DNA of 64,000 nt, taken from positions 9,734,001-9,798,000 of the forward strand of contig NZ_JADBEM010000001.1 in NCBI RefSeq assembly GCF_014873875.1, given 5' to 3'. The stretch is from Actinopolymorpha pittospori. GTDB taxonomy: Bacteria > Actinomycetota > Actinomycetes > Propionibacteriales > Actinopolymorphaceae. Of the stretch, positions 51,806 through 58,888 are shown in pieces. The notes under the pieces were generated by a model. The model did not search any database, was not told the DNA's origin, and saw nothing but the letters and a program-made list of their open reading frames with translations. A program made the translations under genes and the position numbers. Positions within the stretch are counted from its first letter, which is position 1. Each line of letters begins with the position of its first letter.

Positions 51806-51842
51806 TGCGTCGATATGACGCACATTGTTCGATATATCGGAC
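51806..51842. promoter_or_regulatory. Operators between GH51 operon and sugar ABC transporter
   Basis: TGCGTC-GATAT-GACGCA (51806-51822) has perfect 6-bp arms. It is followed by GTTCGATATATCGGAC (51827-51842), a 16-bp near-palindrome (one mismatched pair) that matches GTTCGAGATACCGGAC at 37832 in 14 of 16 positions. Both are 18 nt or more upstream of the transporter start. Confidence 0.7.
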
Positions 51843-51860
51843 GGAGGTGCTGGAGAAGTC

Positions 51861-53201
51861 ATGGCACCACTCCCGAGCCGACGTGATCTCCTCCGGACTG
51901 CCGGGTTGTTGGTCGCGGGCGGCGCCGCCGCCGGCGGACTCACCGGTTGCGCGGATCAGGTAGCGTCCGGCTTCACCGGATCGGCTCCAAGCTCGAACGT
52001 ACTCACCTACTGGAACCTCCTCGGCGGCGGCGACGGCGTGCGCATGAAGCAGATGGAGGCCGCCTACCAGAAGCAGAACCCGGACGTGGACCTCGAAGCG
52101 GTCACACTCACCTGGGGAAACCCTTATTACACGAAGCTTTCGCTGGCCACCCTCGGGGCACAACCACCCGACGTGGCCATCTCCCACCTGACCCGCGTAC
52201 CCACCCTCGCGGGTGCGGACCTGCTCCAGCCGTTCGAGCCCGAAGACCTCGCGCGCCACGGCATGCAACCGGACAAGTTCGTGCAACGTGCGCTTGACCG
52301 CGCCACGATCGACGGCAAGATCTATGCGATCCCGCTCGACACGCACCCGTTCGTGATGTTCTACAACACCGAGCTCGCCGACAAGGCCGGCTTACTGGAC
52401 AGCGACGGCAACCTCGTCTCCCTCGACAACGAGGACGGATTCATCGAGGCGCTGCACAAGGCCAAGGAGGCCACGGGCGGCTGGGGCGGCGCGGTCGCCA
52501 CGATCGGTGACATCGCGACCCCGTGGCGGTTCTTTTTCAGCCTCTACGGCCAACTCGGCGGCAAGCTGTTGATGGGGTCCGCACCGGAGGAGATCCTCGA
52601 GCCCGAGAAGGCGATCCGCGCCGCCGCGCTGATGCGCCGACTCACCGTCGAGGAGAAGGTGCTGCCCACCACCATCGACTACGGCGGCGCCATCGCGCTG
52701 TTCGCCAACAGCCGCTCGGCGTTCTTCTTCCAGGGCGAGTGGGAGGTCTCGACGTTCGTCACGTCGAAGCTGCCGTTCAGCATGACGAAGTTCCCCAACC
52801 TGATGGGCGGGACCTACGCCGTGCAGGCCGACTCACACAGCTTCGTGCTGCCTGGCAAGGCGCCCTTCGAGCGTGAGCGGCTCGACCGGGTGCTCGGCTT
52901 CGTCCGGTCGATGCTCGACCAGAGCATCACCTGGGCCGAAGGTGGTCACATCCCGACCTGGCTGCCCGTCCAGGAGAGCACGAAGTACCGCTCCATCAAG
53001 CCGCAGTCCAACTACGCCGATGCCGCGGAAAGCGCCGTCTACGACCCACCCGCGTGGTACTCCGGCTCCGGCTCCAACTTCGAGCAGGTGGCCGGCTCCG
53101 CACTCGGTGGCGTGCTGGCCGGACGGACCGCACCAGAGGCCGCGATCCGGCAGATCCAACAAGGCATCAGCGCGCTCGCCCGTACCGCGTCGCCAATCTG
53201 A
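51861..53201 (+). CDS. Sugar-binding lipoprotein of ABC transporter
   Basis: 446 residues from ATG 51861, with GGAG upstream. The twin-arginine-type start is LPSRRDLLRTAGLLVAGGAA, with the lipobox GLTGC. The family 1 solute-binding fold has VLTYWNLLGGGDGVRMKQME, IDGKIYAIPLDTHPFVMFYN and AFFFQGEWEVSTFVTSKLPF. It captures an oligosaccharide, probably arabino-oligosaccharide given the divergent GH51/GH43 operon. Permeases follow directly. It is the first gene of a three-gene operon without an ATPase gene. Confidence 0.92.
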   Translation: MAPLPSRRDLLRTAGLLVAGGAAAGGLTGCADQVASGFTGSAPSSNVLTYWNLLGGGDGVRMKQMEAAYQKQNPDVDLEAVTLTWGNPYYTKLSLATLGAQPPDVAISHLTRVPTLAGADLLQPFEPEDLARHGMQPDKFVQRALDRATIDGKIYAIPLDTHPFVMFYNTELADKAGLLDSDGNLVSLDNEDGFIEALHKAKEATGGWGGAVATIGDIATPWRFFFSLYGQLGGKLLMGSAPEEILEPEKAIRAAALMRRLTVEEKVLPTTIDYGGAIALFANSRSAFFFQGEWEVSTFVTSKLPFSMTKFPNLMGGTYAVQADSHSFVLPGKAPFERERLDRVLGFVRSMLDQSITWAEGGHIPTWLPVQESTKYRSIKPQSNYADAAESAVYDPPAWYSGSGSNFEQVAGSALGGVLAGRTAPEAAIRQIQQGISALARTASPI

Positions 53202-53242
53202 CGACCTCCCCGCAACTGCCCTTTCGATACCCAGGAGGTCTC

Positions 53243-54175
53243 GTGGGTACCTCGACACTCGCGCCCCGGACCGCGGACGCCACGGCCACCGGATCCGGTC
53301 GTCGGGGACGGCCGGCGGTCGCCGGCTTCGGCTTCCTCGCACCGTTCCTCGTCCTCTACGCGCTCTTCCTGATCGGGCCCAGCCTCTACGGCCTGGTGAT
53401 GAGCTTCTTCCACGCCAGCCTCGTCAAGGGTGGCCTCGGTGAGTTCGCGGGCTTCGCCAACTACGCCGAGGCCTTCCGGACACCGGAGTTCTGGTCCTCG
53501 CTGTGGCACACGGTGTGGTTCACGATCCTCACCACGCCGCCGCTGGTCATCCTGGCCCTGGCGTTCGCGCTGCTGGCCGACCGGATGACCCGGGGCCGGT
53601 GGTTCTTCCGGCTCGCCTTCTTCGCTCCGTACGTCCTTCCCTCCGCGGTCGTCGCGCTGATCTGGACCTGGGTCTACACCCCTGACCTCGGTCTGCTCAG
53701 CGACGTCGTGTCCCGGCTCGGGTTCACCTCCCCGGTCTGGCTCGGCGACCCGAACTGGGCGATGGTCTCGGTCGCCATCACGACCGTGTGGTGGACGCTC
53801 GGCTTCAACTTCGTGCTCTACGTCGCCGGCCTGCAGGAGATCCCGCGTGACCTCTACGAGGCGGCATCGATCGACGGCGCGAGTCCCTGGCAGCAGATGA
53901 CCCGGATCACCGTGCCGCTCCTCGGCCGGACCACGACCCTGGTCGCGGTGCTGCAGGCGATCGCCTCGCTGAAGATCTTCGACCAGATCTACCTCATGAC
54001 CAGTGGCGGGCCGGACTTCACGACCAGGCCAGCGATCCAGTACATCTACGACGTCGGCTTCACGGACTACCGGGTGGGCTACGGCTCGGCCGTGTCCATG
54101 CTGCTCTTCCTGTTGATCCTGGTGGTTTCGCTGGTGTGGTTCGCGATCGTCCGCCGCCAGGAGAAGGGTGCCTGA
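53243..54175 (+). CDS. Carbohydrate ABC transporter permease 1 (MalF-like)
   Basis: 310 residues from GTG 53243 behind AGGAGG. Six membrane helices are visible (first: FGFLAPFLVLYALFLIGPSL). The EAA coupling loop is EIPRDLYEAASIDGASPWQQ near residue 205, which contacts the ATPase. It pairs with the next permease, 2 nt apart, and the lipoprotein upstream. It imports an oligosaccharide across the membrane. The N-terminal 25 residues are Thr/Ala/Gly-rich and probably cytoplasmic. Confidence 0.94.
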   Translation: MGTSTLAPRTADATATGSGRRGRPAVAGFGFLAPFLVLYALFLIGPSLYGLVMSFFHASLVKGGLGEFAGFANYAEAFRTPEFWSSLWHTVWFTILTTPPLVILALAFALLADRMTRGRWFFRLAFFAPYVLPSAVVALIWTWVYTPDLGLLSDVVSRLGFTSPVWLGDPNWAMVSVAITTVWWTLGFNFVLYVAGLQEIPRDLYEAASIDGASPWQQMTRITVPLLGRTTTLVAVLQAIASLKIFDQIYLMTSGGPDFTTRPAIQYIYDVGFTDYRVGYGSAVSMLLFLLILVVSLVWFAIVRRQEKGA

Positions 54176-54177
54176 GA

Positions 54178-55074
54178 ATGACCACCACCCTGACCAGCAA
54201 CCGTCGTAGTGCCAAGCCGTCCCGGGCCGCCGTCCGCCCCGACTCGCCCAGTGGCCGGGTCCGGATCTTCAACGGCGTGTGCGTCGGCGTCCTGATCGCC
54301 TTCGCCATCCTGTGGCTGGTCCCCCTGCTGTGGGCGCTCGACACCTCACTCAAGCCCGAGGGCGAGACGACCAAGGTTCCCGTCACCTGGCTGATCGACA
54401 ACCCGACCCTCGACGCGTTCAAGAACGTCATCCAGGCGGGCAACATCCTGCAGTGGTACGCCAACAGCGCGATCATCTCCATCCTCGTCGCGGGGCTGTC
54501 GGTGATCGTCGCGAGCATGGCGGCGTTCGCGCTGTCCCGGATCCGCTTCCGGGGTAGCCAGATCGTCTTCTGGGTGATCCTGGCCGGCATCATGATCCCC
54601 GGCCAGGCACTGATCGTGCCGCTGTTCCGGGAGTTCGCCGCGTTCGGGATGATCGACACATACTGGGCAGTGATCCTGCCGCAGATCCCTGCACCGGTGG
54701 CGGTCTTCGTCTTCAAGCAGTTCTTCGACGGTATCCCGCACGAACTCGAGGAGGCGGCGCTCGTCGACGGCGCCAGCAGGTTCCGGATCTTCCTCCAGAT
54801 CTTCCTGCCGCTGTCCCGGCCGGCCATGTCGGCGGTCGCGATCTTCACCTTCGTCTGGTCCTGGAACAACTTCCTGTGGCCACTGCTGGTGTTGACGAGC
54901 ACGAACCTCATGACGCTGCCCGTCGGTCTGGCCACGGTCTCCAGTTCCTACGGCATCCAGTACGCCTCGATCATGGCGTCCGCGATCCTCGGTGCGTTGC
55001 CGCTCCTGGTCGTGTTCCTTCTCTTCCAGCGCAGGATCGTGGAAGGCATCGCGGGCACCGGTCTGAAGGGCTGA
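54178..55074 (+). CDS. Carbohydrate ABC transporter permease 2 (MalG-like)
   Basis: 298 residues. Six membrane helices; the first is GVLIAFAILWLVPLLWALD near residue 38. The EAA loop is GIPHELEEAALVDGASRFRI at about residue 195. It is last in the operon. No ATPase gene is nearby, so a shared MsiK/MsmX-type ATPase encoded elsewhere is expected, as in other actinobacteria; this is inference. A strong hairpin at 55139-55174 ends the transcript. Confidence 0.94.
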   Translation: MTTTLTSNRRSAKPSRAAVRPDSPSGRVRIFNGVCVGVLIAFAILWLVPLLWALDTSLKPEGETTKVPVTWLIDNPTLDAFKNVIQAGNILQWYANSAIISILVAGLSVIVASMAAFALSRIRFRGSQIVFWVILAGIMIPGQALIVPLFREFAAFGMIDTYWAVILPQIPAPVAVFVFKQFFDGIPHELEEAALVDGASRFRIFLQIFLPLSRPAMSAVAIFTFVWSWNNFLWPLLVLTSTNLMTLPVGLATVSSSYGIQYASIMASAILGALPLLVVFLLFQRRIVEGIAGTGLKG

Positions 55075-55138
55075 GCTTCGCGAGAGTCGGCCAGGCTCAC
55101 TCCTGAGTCAGTGCCTGGCTCGCTTCCTGACAGACATC

Positions 55139-55174
55139 GGCCACCGGTTGCCCGTCCGTGGGCAACTGGTGGCC
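55139..55174 (+). terminator. Terminator of the sugar ABC transporter operon
   Basis: A 15-bp stem GGCCACCGGTTGCCC and GGGCAACTGGTGGCC with one G-T wobble and a 6-nt loop, followed by a short CTTTC run. A second smaller hairpin GCCAGGC/GCCTGGC (55090-55119) precedes it. The pair separates convergent genes. Confidence 0.8.
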
Positions 55175-55223
55175 GGCCTTTCGATGCTGGCACGCGCTTA
55201 CCGAGGCACGAACCGGCCGCGGA

Positions 55224-56069
55224 TCAGGCGACGGTGACCACGGCGTGCATGCCGCCGAAGGCGTGCGGCATCCCGGAGGTGGTGTCCGGGATGTAGTCGA
55301 GCAGCGCGTACGTACCACTCGGCACCGTGACGTCGACCACGGCTGCCCGGCCGGGCGTCTGGGTGCCGAAGTTCAGCACCGCGCCTCCGGTGAGTGTCGG
55401 GTTCGCACCGCCGGCGAACCAGGCGGTGATGTCGGCGTCCGTCGTGCCGGGCTGGACCTGCACGAGTTGCGCGAAGTGCAGCTCACCCGAGTCGTTGGAG
55501 ACCCGGAGCGGACCGCCGCGCAGCTTGCCACCGGAGCCGGCCACCACGAACCGATCGGGCTCCTTCAGCGTGATGGACTGGTTGGTCGCCGGCAGGGTGG
55601 CCTGCGTCTTGCCGAGCACCCGGAACGTCCGCGCCGTCGCCGACGGGTTGTTGACCTGCGCCGCGTAGTAGCTGCCGTCCTTCAGCACCGTCGTGTACGA
55701 CACCTGGCCGACCGCGCTGAGGCCGCCGTAGAAGGTCGTGTTGCGCACGAACCACTGCATCGCCTCGGCGGCCTTGGTGGCGTCGACCTGCCAGTTGCCG
55801 GCTTCGGCGATCTTGACGTCCATCTGCGAAAGCGTCGCGCCGTTGCGAAGCTGGAATGTCTCGGGGTCGGCGGCGGCGTACGCGCTGGTGACGTTGACGC
55901 TGATGAGCCCGGCACGCAGCGTCGAGCCCTGCTGGATCGCCACCTGACCGGCGCCATCCTGGCTGACGCGCAGGGTGCTGCCAGACGATGCCGATGCGGG
56001 GGTTGCCGCCAAACCGAGCGTGCCGACGGCCACTACCGCCACCAGAGAACTCACTATCCTGGATCTCAC
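55224..56069 (-). CDS. Secreted protein of unknown function
   Basis: 281 residues from GTG 56069 behind AGGAG. The signal peptide is VRSRIVSSLVAVVAVGTLGL with cleavage after about PASA. The mature part is beta-rich with two similar halves: SGSTLRVSQDGAGQVAIQQG early, then TFQLRNGATLSQMDVKIAEA, NPSATARTFRVLGKTQATLP and TWWIKL-free stretches up to YIPDTTSGMPHAFGGMHAVV at the end. The terminal HAFGGMH looks like a possible metal or surface site but matches no family I recognise. It stands alone between an ABC-transport operon (convergent) and a hypothetical gene. No function is assigned. Confidence 0.7.
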   Translation of the reverse strand: MRSRIVSSLVAVVAVGTLGLAATPASASSGSTLRVSQDGAGQVAIQQGSTLRAGLISVNVTSAYAAADPETFQLRNGATLSQMDVKIAEAGNWQVDATKAAEAMQWFVRNTTFYGGLSAVGQVSYTTVLKDGSYYAAQVNNPSATARTFRVLGKTQATLPATNQSITLKEPDRFVVAGSGGKLRGGPLRVSNDSGELHFAQLVQVQPGTTDADITAWFAGGANPTLTGGAVLNFGTQTPGRAAVVDVTVPSGTYALLDYIPDTTSGMPHAFGGMHAVVTVA

Positions 56070-56267
56070 AAGGGCTCCTCTCGAGGCCTTTCTCGGCCCC
56101 GTCGAAGATGGAAAAGCGCCTCTTTCGACAGCGGCCCAACCGTATCGACGAGATTTTTCGTCGGTCAATGGAACACCGTGGAACGTGTGGTATCGACAAT
56201 GCGAACAGTGATTGCCGAGATTACGTGGCCTCGGATTCTTTCCACACTTTCCAGCGCATCACGTCAA

Positions 56268-56297
56268 GGGCCCCTTCCGACCAATCGGAAGGGGCCC
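56268..56297 (-). terminator. Terminator after hypothetical gene
   Basis: A perfect 13-bp stem GGGCCCCTTCCGA and TCGGAAGGGGCCC with loop CCAA, 35 bp past the stop codon of the leftward hypothetical gene and before the promoter of the secreted protein gene. Confidence 0.85.
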
Positions 56298-56331
56298 ACT
56301 TCCAACGGCCACCACAAGTGCTACGGCGTCG

Positions 56332-57138
56332 CTAGCGGCCTTCGACGGCGGTCGAGGCGCCGCGCTGCTGGTAGGCCTTGACCAGTTCGGGGAGCCGCGA
56401 GACAGCAAGATTGTAGATGCTGAACAGGTTGAACATCCCGGAGACTCCGGAGAGTTCCGGCAGCTCGACCTGCGCGATCTCCCAGGCGATTTCGCAGCCG
56501 ACCCGCGTGGCGTCGGAGTCGCCTACGTCCATGAACCAGTCGGCCAGTTCCGGTGTCAGGCCGTCGACCTGCTTGCTGGCGCTGAGCATGGTGATGGCCA
56601 GGTCCAGAACCGGCCTGTTCCGCATTCCCCAGTTGTAGATCTGGGCGAACCGAAGGAACTGCTGCTCCTGGATCGTGGGCTTGAGCCCGTTACGCTTCTC
56701 CGCCAGTACCAGCCCGGCGTCCGTGCCGATCTCCTTGGCCCGGCTCCATGCCTCGTTGTGCAGGCCCGGGGTGGCAAGCCTGCCGTCGCGCAGCTGGGTG
56801 AGGTACTCGGCCCACGCGGCCGACCCGGCGTTGTCGAACTCGTCGACGGAGTACCCGAGCGCGATTGCGACACCGCGCTCGACGCCCTCCAGGACTCCCG
56901 CGTTCACGTAGGAGACCCACGTGCCGGGTCCGCCCATCTCGTGATCCCGGAAGAAGGCGATGACGCCCTCGAGATTCCTCCAGCGCTCACCGGCGCCGAG
57001 CGCCGCGGCGACCGTCCGGATGCCCTGAAGGAACTCGAGACGCTCGGACATGCTCCAGTGATTGATCTCTTCTGCGATGGCATCGAGCTTGTTCACACAC
57101 TCGTCGACCCGGCGAAGGGTCGTGGACGCCTGGTTCAT
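56332..57138 (-). CDS. Hypothetical cytoplasmic helical protein
   Basis: 268 residues from Met 57138. No signal or membrane segments are seen. It looks almost all-helical: TLRRVDECVNKLDAIAEEI, SMSERLEFLQGIRTVAAALG, SAAWAEYLTQLRDGRLATPG, and VSRLPELVKAYQQRGA. Codon use is less G/C-biased than in its neighbours, so it may have been acquired. I do not recognise a family. The start at 57138 is chosen because upstream residues look non-coding (CSPSSSKASVGPSY and around). Its own terminator at 56268 marks it as a single transcription unit. Confidence 0.6.
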   Translation of the reverse strand: MNQASTTLRRVDECVNKLDAIAEEINHWSMSERLEFLQGIRTVAAALGAGERWRNLEGVIAFFRDHEMGGPGTWVSYVNAGVLEGVERGVAIALGYSVDEFDNAGSAAWAEYLTQLRDGRLATPGLHNEAWSRAKEIGTDAGLVLAEKRNGLKPTIQEQQFLRFAQIYNWGMRNRPVLDLAITMLSASKQVDGLTPELADWFMDVGDSDATRVGCEIAWEIAQVELPELSGVSGMFNLFSIYNLAVSRLPELVKAYQQRGASTAVEGR

Positions 57139-57199
57139 TGCGGGCAGCCTTTCCTGTGGACTTCCCTGACTGGCATGCGCGTACGAGGGTCCGACCGAC

Positions 57200-57226
57200 G
57201 CCTTGCTCGACGAGGGCGAGCAGGGC
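57200..57226 (-). terminator. Possible terminator after MFS transporter gene
   Basis: GCCTTGCTCG (57200-57209) and CGAGCAGGGC (57217-57226) pair with one G-T wobble and a 7-nt loop, 123 bp beyond the MFS stop on the minus strand. Confidence 0.45.
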
Positions 57227-57348
57227 ACCAGACAACCCACGGCTGCTTCTAACAGGCGAAGTCGAACGCGAGGCTGAGGTGTCACCGACCGAGGGCCGTC
57301 CACAGCGCGAACAGCAGGTGAGAGCGGCGTCGCTTGCTGTGCCCGGCC

Positions 57349-58596
57349 CTACCTGGACGCCGGAATGGCCGCGTCGCTCCGGCGGGGTAGTTCGGCCCGG
57401 CTGATGGCCGGTGTGGCGAGCATCCAGATCGCGGTCGCGACCAGACTGACCAGGCAGATGGCGCCGACGGTGGTCAGGCTCGTGACACCCACCAGGATGC
57501 CGAACGCGGCCGTGCCGAGCGGCGTCATGGCGCTGGACAGGACACTGACGACGCTCTGCACGCGGGCGAGGACGTCGCGCCGGGTCGCGGTCAGCAGCAG
57601 TCCGCTGAGGATGGCGTTCGACGGCCCGAGGCACAGCGACCACAAGGCGACCGAGGCGCACACCACCGACAGGTCGGTGCTCAGCACCAGTCCGGCGAAG
57701 CCGGGCAGCGCGGCGACGAGCCACAGGGCGAGGGCGAGGCCGGGTCTGGCCGGCGTCTTCATCACCGTCCCGAGCAGACCACCGGCGATGAGGCCGCCGC
57801 CGAGGAAGCCGGCGGCCAGGCCGTAGCCCGCCGCACCCCAGTGCAGGTCCTGCGCCTTCAGCGCGAGCCCGACGGTCTCCATCGGGATGGCGACCGTGTT
57901 GAGGACGAGCGTCACGAGGGCGAGCCCGCGGATCAGCGGGTGGCCGGCGACGTAGCGCAGACCCTCGCCGAGCGCCTGTCGCACGCCGGGCCGCCCGGAC
58001 GCCGGCTCGGCCGGGAACCGTGGTCGGACGAGCAGCAGGATGCCGAAACAGCCGAGGAACGTCGCGGCGTTGACGTAGGCCGCGAGGGAGAACCCACCGA
58101 CCGCGACCAGGATGCCGCCGAGCCCCCGGCCGCCGGCTTCGGCGACGCTCTTGGTGAACTGCCGGATCGCGGCGCCCTTGGGGAGCTGGTGCGGGGGCAG
58201 CAGGCTCGCGAGGTAGCTGTTGGCGGCGGGCAGGTAGAACGCGTCGATGGTCCCGAAGACGATGGCGAGGGCGATCAGCAACCAGGCGGACGCGGTCGCG
58301 CTCCCGCTGGTGAGGAAGGCCCCGCTGAGGGCGACGGCGGCCGCGAGCACGTCGGCGGTGAGCATGATGCGCCGCGAGCCGCGCAGGTCGGCGAGCACAC
58401 CGCCGAGGAGCATCAACGCCACCCGGGGGACACCGGCGGCGGCCAGCACGATGCCGGTCAGGCCAGGGTCGCCGAGGTGGGCCGCGGACCAACCGACCGC
58501 GATCCACCAGACGTTGTCGCCGACGAGGCTGAGTCCGCGGGCGAAGGTGTATCCGAGGAAGCGAGGCTCTCGATAGGGCGCCCGCTCCCGCTGCAC
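57349..58596 (-). CDS. MFS transporter, enterobactin-exporter-like
   Basis: 415 residues from GTG 58596 behind AAAGGAG. There are twelve membrane helices. The first helix pair includes FARGLSLVGDNVWWIAVGWS and the loop ends with GGVLADLRGSRRIMLTADV, the MFS motif A in this subfamily. The family (MFS_3) typically exports siderophores or macrolides. Neighbours give no substrate. It starts close to the divergent promoter of the sugar-acid dehydratase and may be co-regulated with it, but is more probably independent. Confidence 0.85.
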   Translation of the reverse strand: MQRERAPYREPRFLGYTFARGLSLVGDNVWWIAVGWSAAHLGDPGLTGIVLAAAGVPRVALMLLGGVLADLRGSRRIMLTADVLAAAVALSGAFLTSGSATASAWLLIALAIVFGTIDAFYLPAANSYLASLLPPHQLPKGAAIRQFTKSVAEAGGRGLGGILVAVGGFSLAAYVNAATFLGCFGILLLVRPRFPAEPASGRPGVRQALGEGLRYVAGHPLIRGLALVTLVLNTVAIPMETVGLALKAQDLHWGAAGYGLAAGFLGGGLIAGGLLGTVMKTPARPGLALALWLVAALPGFAGLVLSTDLSVVCASVALWSLCLGPSNAILSGLLLTATRRDVLARVQSVVSVLSSAMTPLGTAAFGILVGVTSLTTVGAICLVSLVATAIWMLATPAISRAELPRRSDAAIPASR

Positions 58597-58823
58597 CGTC
58601 GCTCCTTTCCGTCGAGCCGCCTCCACCGGCGGATGCGTGTGCGTTCGACTACCGCGTGCCGGCAAGGGTTCCACGCCAGCGGTCCCGATTGCGATCCGGA
58701 GAGTCACAATTCTGCAACAGGACCGCGATCTGAGACCGTGCGCCACGCTGCGCTTACTCGCCAGTACGCACCGCCCATGCTGGTCGCACCCGAGCCGACC
58801 GTCAACGGTAAAGGGGGCGCAGA

Positions 58824-58836
58824 ATACATCTGATGT
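58824..58836. promoter_or_regulatory. ATACATCTGATG motif upstream of sugar-acid dehydratase
   Basis: ATACATCTGATG (58824-58835) is identical to the word upstream of the FAH-fold gene at 36796-36807. Here it extends to the 11-bp palindrome ACATCTGATGT (58826-58836). It lies 52 nt before the dehydratase start. Confidence 0.6.
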
Positions 58837-58888
58837 CTAAGCTGTCGCCTGCATGCCGGACGAGGCGATCGACCTAAGGAGTTACGAG

